Shown in pieces: positions 23,839 to 35,110 of a stretch of 64,000 nt of DNA. Source of the DNA: Pseudognaphalium luteoalbum (lineage: Eukaryota; Streptophyta; Magnoliopsida; Asterales; Asteraceae); NCBI GenBank assembly GCA_963422505.1, contig OY730197.1:92389178-92453177 (forward strand), read 5' to 3'. Both the position numbers and the translations under genes were made by a program. Each line of letters opens with the position of its first letter. Positions within the stretch are counted from its first letter, which is position 1. The notes beneath the pieces were generated by a model. The model was not told where the DNA came from. It saw only the letters and a list, made by a program, of their open reading frames with translations, and searched no databases.

Positions 23839-24257
23839 TGTTGTAGGAAATAATTGAAAATAATAGAGGATTGGAAACAATATATTTACCTAAATTATGG
23901 TTGATACAATCATGGACGTTTTTTTAGATGCTTAGAAATTGGTGACGTGGCATAATGAAGGTTAAGAGTTAATAATGATTTGACATGTAGGAAAAAATAG
24001 ATTAAGCATGGATTAGGAGCAGCCATGTAAACTTAAAGTCTCATACTCTAGTTATAAGAGGAGATTACATTCATCAAAAAATTGCATCCAATTGTCTGTT
24101 TTAAGAATATGATGTTTATTGAATCAACTAGTACTTTCAAGAATAAATAAAATTTATGATGGAAGGTATTGGTTATTTATAAATTCTAACTTTTAAGGGT
24201 TTTAAATTTCAAATATCAAATTGATGTGAGACGTGATGTTACAAATGGTATTAGAGC
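23839..24257 (+). mobile_element. Possible small LTR (Copia/TRIM relic) with primer-binding site
   Basis: TGGTATTAGAGC at 24246-24257 is one base away from the common plant initiator-Met primer site TGGTATCAGAGC. It stands 2 nt after GATGTTACA, which could be an LTR end. Upstream there is a TATAAGAGGAG promoter-like word (about 24054) and a possible start TGTTGTAGG at 23839. I cannot find the partner LTR, so this may be a short non-autonomous or broken element. Confidence 0.35.
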
Positions 24258-24490
24258 AAGCCTTATACCATTCAGAATGGTGGGGTAAACCTCATTAAGG
24301 ATAATGAGGGGTGTTTGTTACATTTTAGGTGAATCCCACATGACTCTAGACATAAGAGATCTTTGGTTTGTATGTTAAATCCATTTCTTTCTAGATACAA
24401 CGCGTTTCGAGGACACATGCACATTAGATCTCGTGAAAACTATGTAGTTAAGCGTGTTTAAGTGAAAGTACTACTACCATGGTGACCCCT

Positions 24491-24812
24491 AGAGGTGGCA
24501 ATTTTAAATCCATTAATTAATTATGGGTCAATTTGGTTAATATTTAGGAGGAGATGAGTTTGTTGGGTCTCCTCCCCATTTTTGGATGAATCTAAATGAG
24601 TTTTTCAATACAAGCTCCAATTATGTATAAATAAACCAACGGGTATAGACGTGTCTAGCGGGTAATTTATTTTTTTTCACCTCATTTCAATTTTTTTCAT
24701 TTTTCACTCAAATTAAAAAAAAAAGTTTGGTAAAAACCCGATGACCGGAATCATTTAGACCCAAACCCATCTAGACTCGTAACCCGATCTGACCCAATCA
24801 TTTTGCCACTTA
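24491..24812. mobile_element. Possible MITE with AGAGGTGGCAA ends
   Basis: AGAGGTGGCAATTT on the left and ATTTTGCCACTTA on the right form an imperfect inverted pair about 320 bp apart, resembling the AGGGATGGCAA element at 3488. No target duplication is recognisable. Confidence 0.35.
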
Positions 24813-24872
24813 TGGAGATCCCAAAGACGGTCCTCGTATGGTCGTCAAGAAAAAGACGAACGCCTACAGAAA

Positions 24873-27800
24873 AAGCAGATAGTAGTGTGGTCATGGTAAG
24901 GTGATTTACTAAAGGTAGAATCAGGAAATACATTGAAATGGTAAACTGTCGCACCCCGAAATTCGTGATTGCGGAAGCGGTTTGGGTCGGAGCGCGATTA
25001 ATCAAGTATCATTGCACCAAGTTACATCGAACGGCCTCTAGTATGTTGTTTCCTGTGGGTAGTCCTACTACGCTGGTAAACCTGAAAATGCACGCTAAAA
25101 CGGGTCAACATAATGTTGGTGAGTTCATAGGTCTTTCATAAGTAGTTATAAATTGCACATTAAAAGTATGGTATTGTGATCATGGCTCCTACGAACAACA
25201 TCATGAAAATAGTTTTAAAACCTGTGATCTAAACAATAAGTTTGACAGTTATATATTCAAATGATAGCTATGAGTGTTCCCAATTTGTATTGCTTTACCG
25301 CAATATTTAATGTATTTCAAAAGTGATGCAAATGCAATTTCATGGTTATGAATCGTAAGTTGTTCAAAAGTAGCCCGAATGTCAAATTTGGTGATCATAA
25401 ACTATGATGATTTTCGGATGTAGCACCACGTGCCAAAAGTATGTATAAACCGTATGTTTTTCGTATGTAGCACGAATGCCAAAAGTATGCATGAGTTATG
25501 CGTTTCGTAAGTGGCACGAATGCCAAAAGTAGGTATAAATCATGTGGTTTCCCAAATGTAGCACGAAGGCTAGATGTAAGTATAAATCATGTGATTTACA
25601 AGTGTAGCATGAAGGCTAAAAGTAGTTTGAAATCATGCGGTTTTCCAAAAGCAGCACAAAGGCTAGAAGTATGTTGAAATCATGTAGTTTCCAAATGTAG
25701 CACGAAGGCTAGATGTAAGTTTAAACTGAGTGAATTTTCATATGTAGCACGAATGCTAAAAGTCGTGTGTTTTCCGAACGTAGCACTACTTGCCAAGGAT
25801 GAGTTATAAACCATGTGTTTTCAAATGTTTGCATGTATGCACCCTATGTAGCACAAAGTGCCCAAATGCAGCACCAAGTACCGCGAATGCAGTACCCGAA
25901 GTACCGTAATGCAGTACCAATGTACCGTGAATGCAGCACCACATGCCGTGTGCAGTACCAATGTACCGTAAATGCAACACCTTGTGACGTGTGCAGTACC
26001 AATGTACCGTAAATGCAGCACCTTGTGCCGTGTGCAGTACCTGAAGTACCGTAAATGCAACACCTTGTGCCGTGTGCAGTACCAATGTACCGTAAATGCA
26101 GCACCTTGTGCCGTAATGCATGTAATGGTCATGTGATTATATTCTTAAAGTTTTACATGCAAATGGTTGCTTTAAGCAAATGTTGAGTCATGTACTCTAA
26201 TTAAGAGTTCAATGTAAGTATTTTTCAACTTAGGTACAATAGTGAATAGTATGATTTAAACAAATGTACTACCTTACAGCAATAGGGAATGTAGTAAATT
26301 CACAATGTCAAGTATTTGTATTACACAGTAGTAATATGGAAAGCGTAAATCATAAGATTTAAAATGTTTGCATTCATAAAAATGAATGAGAGCATGCATT
26401 TTCACCCCAAAGTAAAACAAAACAGTTTAAAAGTGGGGCTATGAACTCACATGTGGGTGCTAGCTTCCCTAAAGCGAAAGTGTATCTAGCTCGTAACCTC
26501 CTAGTGCCCTAACACATGAGGTTATAATGTAAGTAGATGACCCTACAGTTCAATTATGCTAGTTGTCTATTCAACTAGTATTGTCCAAATGTTCAATCGT
26601 TTATTTAATTAAAACGTGTGCGGCCCGTTGATGAAATTATGTATTAATAATCCGAGGTTATCATTATGTTGTGTTTCCATGTATACTTATAAAAGTATAC
26701 GTATCGTGTGTACGTATAGCATTGTACAATGTTTAAAAGTCGTTGCGCGAATCTGACAAAGCAGATAGTAGTGTGGTCATGGTAAGGTGATTTACTAAAG
26801 GTAGAATCAGGAAATACATTGAAATGGTAAACTGTCGCACCCCGAAATTCGTGATTGCGGAAGCGGTTTGGGTCGGAGCGCGATTAATCAAGTATCATCG
26901 CACCAAGTTACATCGAACGGCCTCTAGTATGTTGTTTCCTGTGGGTAGTCCTACTACGCTGGTAAACCTGAAAATGCACGCTAAAACGGGTCAACATAAT
27001 GTTGGTGAGTTCATAGGTCTTTCATAAGTAGTTATAATTGCACATTAAAAGTATGGTATTGTGATCATGGCTCCTACGAACAACATCATGAAAATAGTTT
27101 TAAAACCTGTGATCTAAACAATAAGTTTGACAGTTATATATTCAAATGATAGCTATGAGTGTTCCCAATTTGTATTGCTTTACCGCAATATTTAATGTAT
27201 TTCAAAAGTGATGCAAATGCAATTTCATGGTTATGAATCGTAAGTTGTTCAAAAGTAGCCCGAATGTCAAATTTGGTGATCATAAACTATGATGATTTTC
27301 GGATGTAGCACCACGTGCCAAAAGTATGTATAAACCATATGTTTTTCGTATGTAGCACGAATGCCAAAAGTATGCATGAGTTATGCGTTTCGTAAGTGGC
27401 ACGAATGCCAAAAGTAGGTATAAATCATGTGGTTTCCCAAATGTAGCACGAAGGCTAGATGTAAGTATAAATCATGTGATTTACAAGTGTAGCATGAAGG
27501 CTAAACGTAGTTTGAAATCATGCGGTTTTCCAAAAGCAGCACAAAGGCTAGAAGTATGTTGAAATCATGTAGTTTCCAAATGTAGCACGAAGGCTAGATG
27601 TAAGTTTAAACTGAGTGAATTTTCATATGTAGCACGAATGCTAAAAGTCGTGTGTTTTCCGAACGTAGCACTACTTGCCAAGGATGAGTTATAAACCATG
27701 TGTTTTCAAATGTTTGCATGTATGCACCCTATGTAGCACAAAGTGCCCAAATGCAGCACCAAGTACCGCGAATGCAGTACCCGAAGTACCGTAATGCAGT

Positions 27801-30800
27801 ACCAATGTACCGTGAATGCAGCACCACATGCCGTGTGCAGTACCAATGTACCGTAAATGCAACACCTTGTGACGTGTGCAGTACCAATGTACCGTAAATG
27901 CAGCACCTTGTGCCGTGTGCAGTACCTGAAGTACCGTAAATGCAACACCTTGTGCCGTGTGCAGTACCAATGTACCGTAAATGCAGCACCTTGTGCCGTA
28001 ATGCATGTAATGGTCATGTGATTATATTCTTAAAGTTTTACATGCAAATGGTTGCTTTAAGCAAATGTTGAGTCATGTACTCTAATTAAGAGTTCAATGT
28101 AAGTATTTTTCAACTTAGGTACAATAGTGAATAGTATGATTTAAACAAATGTACTACCTTACAGCAATAGGGAATGTAGTAAATTCACAATGTCAAGTAT
28201 TTGTATTACACAGTAGTAATATGGAAAGCGTAAATCATAAGATTTAAAATGTTTGCATTCATAAAAATGAATGAGAGCATGCATTTTCACCCCAAAGTAA
28301 AACAAAACAGTTTAAAAGTGGGGCTATGAACTCACATGTGGGTGCTAGCTTCCCTAAAGCGAAAGTGTATCTAGCTCGTAACCTCCTAGTGCCCTAACAC
28401 ATGAGGTTATAATGTAAGTAGATGACCCTACAGTTCAATTATGCTAGTTGTCTATTCAACTAGTATTGTCCAAATGTTCAATCGTTTATTTAATTAAAAC
28501 GTGTGCGGCCCGTTGATGAAATTATGTATTAATAATCCGAGGTTATCATTATGTTGTGTTTCCATGTATACTTATAAAAGTATACGTATCGTGTGTACGT
28601 ATAGCATTGTACAATGTTTAAAAGTCGTTGCGCGAATCTGACAAAGCAGATAGTAGTGTGGTCATGGTAAGGTGATTTACTAAAGGTAGAATCAGGAAAT
28701 ACATTGAAATGGTAAACTGTCGCACCCCGAAATTCGTGATTGCGGAAGCGGTTTGGGTCGGAGCGCGATTAATCAAGTATCATCGCACCAAGTTACATCG
28801 AACGGCCTCTAGTATGTTGTTTCCTGTGGGTAGTCCTACTACGCTGGTAAACCTGAAAATGCACGCTAAAACGGGTCAACATAATGTTGGTGAGTTCATA
28901 GGTCTTTCATAAGTAGTTATAATTGCACATTAAAAGTATGGTATTGTGATCATGGCTCCTACGAACAACATCATGAAAATAGTTTTAAAACCTGTGATCT
29001 AAACAATAAGTTTGACAGTTATATATTCAAATGATAGCTATGAGTGTTCCCAATTTGTATTGCTTTACCGCAATATTTAATGTATTTCAAAAGTGATGCA
29101 AATGCAATTTCATGGTTATGAATCGTAAGTTGTTCAAAAGTAGCCCGAATGTCAAATTTGGTGATCATAAACTATGATGATTTTCGGATGTAGCACCACG
29201 TGCCAAAAGTATGTATAAACCGTATGTTTTTCGTATGTAGCACGAATGCCAAAAGTATGCATGAGTTATGCGTTTCGTAAGTGGCACGAATGCCAAAAGT
29301 AGGTATAAATCATGTGGTTTCCCAAATGTAGCACGAAGGCTAGATGTAAGTATAAATCATGTGATTTACAAGTGTAGCATGAAGGCTAAACGTAGTTTGA
29401 AATCATGCGGTTTTCCAAAAGCAGCACAAAGGCTAGAAGTATGTTGAAATCATGTAGTTTCCAAATGTAGCACGAAGGCTAGATGTAAGTTTAAACTGAG
29501 TGAATTTTCATATGTAGCACGAATGCTAAAAGTCGTGTGTTTTTCGAACGTAGCACTACTTGCCAAGGATGAGTTATAAACCATGTGTTTTCAGATGTTT
29601 GCATGTATGCACCCTATGTAGCACAAAGTGCCCAAATGCAGCACCAAGTACCGTGAATGCAGTACCCGAAGTACCGTAATGCAGTACCAATGTACCGTGA
29701 ATGCAGCACCACGTGCCGTGTGCAGTACCAATGTACCGTAAATGCAACACCTTGTGACGTGTGCAGTACCAATGTACCGTAAATGCAGCACCTTGTGCCG
29801 TGTGCAGTACCTGAAGTACCGTAAATGCAACACCTTGTGCCGTGTGCAGTACCAATGTACCGTAAATGCAGCACCTTGTGCCGTAATGCATGTAATGGTC
29901 ATGTGATTATATTCTTAAAGTTTTACATGAAAATGGTTGCTTTAAGCAAATGTTGAGTCATGTACTCTAATTAAGAGTTCAATGTAAGTATTTTTCAACT
30001 TAGGTACAATAGTGAATCGTATGATTTAAACAAATGTACTACCTTACAGCAATAGGGAATGTAGTAAATTCACAATGTCAAGTATTTGTATTACACAGTA
30101 GTAATATGAAAAGCGTAAATCATAAGATTTAAAATGTTTGCATTCATAAAAATGAATGAGAGCATGCATTTTCACCCCAAAGTAAAACAAAACAGTTTAA
30201 AAGTGGGGCTATGAACTCACATGTGGGTGCTAGCTTCCCTAAAGCGAAAGTGTATCTAGCTCGTAACCTCCTAGTGCCTTAACACATGAGGTTATAATGT
30301 AAGTAGATGACCCTACAGTTCAATTATGCTAGTTGTCTATTCAATTAGTATTGTCCAAATGTTCAATCGTTTATTTAATTAAAACGTGTGCGGCCCGTTG
30401 ATGAAATTATGTATTAATAATCCGAGGTTATCATTATGTTGTGTTTCCATGTATACTTATAAAAGTATATGTATCGTGTGTACGTATAGCATTGTACAAT
30501 GTTTAAAAGTCGTTGCGCGAATCTGACAAAGCAGATAGTAGTGTGGTCATGGTAAGGTGATTTACTAAAGGTAGAATCAGGAAATACATTGAAATGGTAA
30601 ACTGTCGCACCCCGAAATTCGTGATTGCGGAAGCGGTTTGGGTCGGAGCGCGATTAATCAAGTATCATCGCACCAAGTTACATCGAACGGCCTCTAGTAT
30701 GTTGTTTCCTGTGGGTAGTCCTACTACGCTGGTAAACCTGAAAATGCACGCTAAAACGGGTCAACATAATGTTGGTGAGTTCATAGGTCTTTCATAAGTA

Positions 30801-32414
30801 GTTATAAATTGCACATTAAAAGTATGGTATTGTGATCATGGCTCCTACGAACAACATCATGAAAATAGTTGTAAAACCTGTGATCTAAACAATAAGTTTA
30901 ACAGTTATATATTCAAATGATAGCTATGAGTGTTCCCAATTTGTATTGCTTTACCGCAATATTTAATGTATTTCAAAAGTGATGCAAATGCAATTTCATG
31001 GTTATGAATCGTAAGTTGTTCAAAAGTAGCCCGAATGTCAAATTTGGTGATCATAAACTATGATGATTTTCGGATGTAGCACCACGTGCCAAAAGTATGT
31101 ATAAACCGTATGTTTTTCGTATGTAGCACGAATGCCAAAAGTATGCATGAGTTATGCGTTTCGTAAGTGGCACGAATGCCAAAAGTAGGTATAAATCATG
31201 TGGTTTCCCAAATGTAGCACGAAGGCTAGATGTAAGTATAAATCATGTGATTTACAAGTGTAGCATGAAGGCTAAACGTAGTTTGAAATCATGCGGTTTT
31301 CCAAAAGCAGCACAAAGGCTAGAAGTATGTTGAAATCATGTAGTTTCCAAATGTAGCACAAAGGCTAGATGTAAGTTTAAACTGAGTGAATTTTCATATG
31401 TAGCACGAATGCTAAAAGTCGTGTGTTTTCCGAACGTAGCACTACTTGCCAAAGATGAGTTATAAACCATGTGTTTTCAGATGTTTGCATGTATGCACTC
31501 TATGTAGCACAAAGTGCCCAAATGCAGCACCAAGTACCGTGAATGCAGTACCTAAAGTACCGTAATGCAGTACCAATGTACCGTGAATGCAGCACCACGT
31601 GCCGTGTGCAGTACCAATGTACCGTAAATGCAACACCTTGTGACGTGTGCAGTACCAATGTACCGTAAATGCAGCACCTTGTGCCGTGTGCAGTACCTGA
31701 AGTACCATAAATGCAACACCTTGTGCCGTGTGCAGTACCAATGTACCGTAAATGCAGCACCTTGTGCCGTAATGCATGTAATGGTCATGTGATTATATTC
31801 TTAGAGTTTTACATGCAAATGGTTGCTTTAAGCAAATGTTGAGTCATGTACTCTAATTAAGAGTTCAATGTAAGTATTTTTCAACTTAGGTACAATAGTG
31901 AATTGTATGATTTAAACAAATGTACTACCTTACAGCAATAGGGAATGTAGTAAATTCACAATGTCAAGTATTTGTATTACACAGTAGTAATATGGAAAGC
32001 GTAAATCATAAGATTTAAAATGTTTGCATTCATAAAAATGAATGAGAGCATGCATTTTCACCCCAAAGTAAAACAAAACAGTTTAAAAGTGGGGCTATGA
32101 ACTCACATGTGGGTGCTAGCTTCCCTAAAGCGAAAGTGTATCTAGCTCGTAACCTCCTAGTGCCCTAACACATGAGGTTATAATGTAAGTAGATGACCCT
32201 ACAGTTCAATTATGCTAGTTGTCTATTCAACTAGTATTGTCCAAATGTTCAATCGTTTATTTAATTAAAACGTGTGCGGCCCGTTGATGAAATTATGTAT
32301 TAATAATCCGAGGTTATCATTATGTTGTGTTTCCATGTATACTTATAAAAGTATATGTATCGTGTGTACGTATAGCATTGTACAATGTTTAAAAGTCGTT
32401 GCCCGAATCTGACA
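24873..32414. repeat. Four tandem copies of a 1.885-kb unit spanning host flank and LTR
   Basis: Units, counted from GCAGATAGTAGTGTGG, start at 24875, 26761, 28646 and 30531, with lengths 1886, 1885, 1885 and about 1884. Each contains about 74 bp of host flank (through GAAATGGTAAAC) followed by the first 1.81 kb of the minus-strand LTR, up to GCGAATCTGACA. At each inner junction GACA is followed by AAGCAGATAG. After the last unit the LTR continues as GACACTCGGAG. The copies differ at only a handful of positions. Small frames repeated in each unit have no recognisable product. Confidence 0.95.
25410..26118. repeat. Two minisatellites inside each 1.885-kb unit (first copy)
   Basis: First, about ten degenerate copies of a 43-50-bp motif around TGTAGCACGAATGCCAAAAG and TGTAGCACGAAGGCTAGA. 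Then, from about 25850, a 41-bp motif based on GTGCAGTACCAATGTACCGT and AAATGCAGCACCTTGTGCC. The same arrays recur at about 27295-28003, 29180-29888 and 31066-31774. Minus-strand frames rich in the pattern CCIYGT are a by-product of the period. Confidence 0.9.
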
Positions 32415-32436
32415 CTCGGAGTTAAAAGTGTTTATA

Positions 32437-32745
32437 GCGACACAAAGTGCGACATTAAGATGGGTTGCGACACAGGGGCATGTGTCACAAGATATGCGAT
32501 TCGAATATGAGTGCGACGTAATGATTTTGTCGCTAAGCGTGAAAATCAATTTTAGTGCGACACCAGAGTTTGTGTCGCCGATTAGGCTTTCCAATTGATA
32601 TACGACATAAGTGTTTATGTCGCAAGTTTGCGACGCCAGGAGGGTGGCGACATAAGGTTCGTGTCACAGGTGTTGATGGAAATAAAATGTTGCGACATAA
32701 GTTTAATGTCGCTAGTGTGGTTGCGACACAAAGTTTTGTGTCGCA
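32437..32745. repeat. Array of GCGACA...TGTCGC inverted motifs
   Basis: Words GCGACA and TGTCGC (with GTGTCACA variants) alternate about every 15-30 bp across 309 bp, often as TGCGACATAAG followed by TGTGTCGC. The array can form many short hairpins in single-stranded form. A similar array occurs in another solo LTR at 54686-54989. Confidence 0.85.
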
Positions 32746-33862
32746 GGATCGGGCTGTGATGAGTTTCAAGTTTGAGACTTTGGTAAAAAATGCTCGGTTT
32801 GACCCAAAACTTTTACACAACACTAAAGATGTTGTATTATCTATGAAAAATGTGTTTTATGTCATGTGGATACCCGGAAGTGTCGTTTTCAAACTTGTTA
32901 CAAAAACCGCCCCTATTCTTAGTTTTTCCAGATTTTTGGTCTCGTTCAAGGCTCGTTTTAACTATGTTTTTCTACAAAATCAACTCCAAGAAAATTACCA
33001 CTTATTCTTATATGTCTTAACTTTCCAAAACATATTTTATGTAATTTTTGGACAAATGAAACTCATGAAATAAATTTGTAAAGGACACATGGTCCAGCAG
33101 CTCAATTTTTCCGACTCATGTTCAAACAAAATTCATAACTCGGGTTTTACAAAACTTCATGAAATGTGGGAGTAGGGGTTTTAAAGCTAACAAAAATACT
33201 CAACGTTTCCAAGTAGTTTCAGCATCTAACTCGGTGTAGATCTCGAGATACACTCAGTCAAAGTAGACTGAGATTTCTGGTCAGAAAAGCAGATTTGACA
33301 CATTATATTATTCCTTTTCTTAAAAATACAAATTAAACCCATAAAAATACATGGCTTCCAGATACGAAAAATAGACATCTTAAGCTACAATTTAGACTCA
33401 AGAAATTTGAGATTTCATGGAGTTATGGGTTAGATATGGCTGATCTAAACTCGGTTTTAGTTTTACCCAATGGGTAAAGGCTTTGTCCAGTGGTTAACCG
33501 CAACTTGTGAACGTTTTTGGCTGGATTTTGGACAATATTTCATCGAGGGAGAGTTATAGCATGTAAATATGTGTTATCCAAAGAGATCTAAAGAAAGAGT
33601 TTGTGGATCTACCTTCAAACACGTGGGTTAAAAGCTGAAAATGTGGGATGTGCGCGACTGCTGTCCTTTGCTCGATTCCTCTTGCAAAACCCGAAATACA
33701 TGAAGCTACATGATGATGGGGCTTTGTGATGGTCCTTGGAGGACGTGGATGATGATGTTGGTGGTGTATTTCTGCTGCAAAAATCGCAGAGAGGGTGGAG
33801 AGGTGGGTATATAAGGTTGTGTGTGTTTTGTGATTGAACGTAAGGAGATAACAAAGGGTTAA

Positions 33863-33865
<3 letters not shown>

Positions 33866-33894
<29 letters not shown>
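33866..33894. repeat. (AT)n microsatellite
   Basis: About 29 bp of AT within the solo LTR at 24947-34485. Confidence 0.9.
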
Positions 33895-33898
<4 letters not shown>

Positions 33899-34485
33899 TG
33901 GGCTTGGGACTGGGCTTCTTGGGCTTTTTTGGGTCGACCCTGGGCCTGTTCCTGGGCTAGCCCACCAGGCTCGGGCTCGTGGTCTTCGTTCCTCAAACTC
34001 GTATTACGCTTGGTTGTCGGTTAATCGTTTATCGTACGTTATAATGTGATAGTTTCGTTAAATTCGTTAACGTCCCATATATGTTAATGTATTTTGAAGT
34101 ATTATTTCAAATACTTAAATTTGAGTTTCAAAAATAAATTTTTTGACTCGTTCGGTTGTCGGGCTCGAATTTGCACGTTTTCTCGCGTACGTTACGTTTT
34201 ACTCTAAACGTGATAGTTTTCGTTCATATTATTATCAAATAATATTTCAAAGTAAATAAAGACTATTTTGATATAAAAATAGATTTATGTTATTTATGGG
34301 ATGTTTCACCAACGGCCGGGTGTGTTGGAATCCATCTGATGAGTTTACGTAATTATAATTAATTTCATACGCGTATATCTATAATATACGAAATGTTTTA
34401 GGTATTTAACCTAATGTGATGCTAAACACATGTATGTGTTTTAATGACTTAGGGTAATGACTACCCTTAAGTACGAGTTGTCACA

Positions 34486-35110
34486 TAAACAAAACAATCA
34501 CCCAAACAATATATTTTTATTTATATTGGACCAATCAAGTTTTTTATGGATTAAGAGGCATTATGCTATAGTTTGCTAAATAATTTATTTAGTTAGAAAC
34601 ATAAACTCTAATAATCATACTTCACTTTAAATACAAGGTATAAAATCTGGCCTTCTATCACAAAGTGCATATAAAGCCTACTTATTATTGTAGTAGTAGT
34701 TGTAGTAGTAGTAGTAATAATAATAATAACAATAATAATAATAATAATAATATGTAGATTCCGTAATGTTTGAGAATATATATTCTAAACTTATGATTGA
34801 GGTAGTTGTATGTTTATTAAAAAAACTACTAAATATAAATATAACAATTTTGTACGTAAGTTACCCCCTTGTATAATGGTATCTATTATTCTCTATAGTA
34901 TTTACGATTTAATTTTTTTCCTTATAAATTGTGTACAAAATATCTTTTTTAGTAAACAAATTTTAGACCCGTGTATTAACACGGGATGTCAAAAAGTAAA
35001 CTTATCTTCATTTTATTTTTATTAAGTATCACTATTATCTACTCGAGTATCGATATTGGAATTTTTTAAACAATGTCTTGGATTTAATACCATATTCAAG
35101 TGCTATATAT
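34486..35110. other. AT-rich sequence with a trinucleotide run and a hairpin
   Basis: A mixed TAG/TAA trinucleotide run lies at about 34690-34752. CCCGTGTATTAACACGGG (about 34970-34987) is a perfect 6-bp stem hairpin like those near Helitron 3' ends, but no CTAG end follows. The small frame at 34810-35025 looks random. Confidence 0.5.

Larger units (their letters stand above)
24947..34485 (-). mobile_element. Solo LTR (minus strand), enlarged by internal tandem amplification
   Basis: On the plus strand it starts TGTCGCACCCCGAAATTCG and ends GAGTTGTCACA, with TAAAC on both sides (24942-24946 and 34486-34490). The start is the inverted form of the family's 3' end (GGGGTGCGACA). Three extra units of about 1885 bp, including host flank, have been added within it (see the array at 24873-32414). 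The remaining unique part holds a GCGACA array (32437-32745), a (TA)n run (33866-33894) and AT-rich LTR sequence. There is no coding region. Confidence 0.85.

Noticed and set aside
25804..26132. Overlapping minus-strand frames with a repeated CCIYGT-type peptide, recurring in all four array units
   Set aside because: The frames stay open because the 41-bp minisatellite lacks stops in several frames. Three frames are open at once and there is no start context or domain, so this is not a gene.
24873..32414. A CRISPR-like array
   Set aside because: Units are 1.9 kb direct copies without spacers, and the context is a plant genome; it is a tandem duplication.
32555..33073. 172-codon plus-strand frame
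   Set aside because: It starts in the GCGACA array and continues in LTR sequence with no domain; it is antisense to the LTR and has no gene signals.
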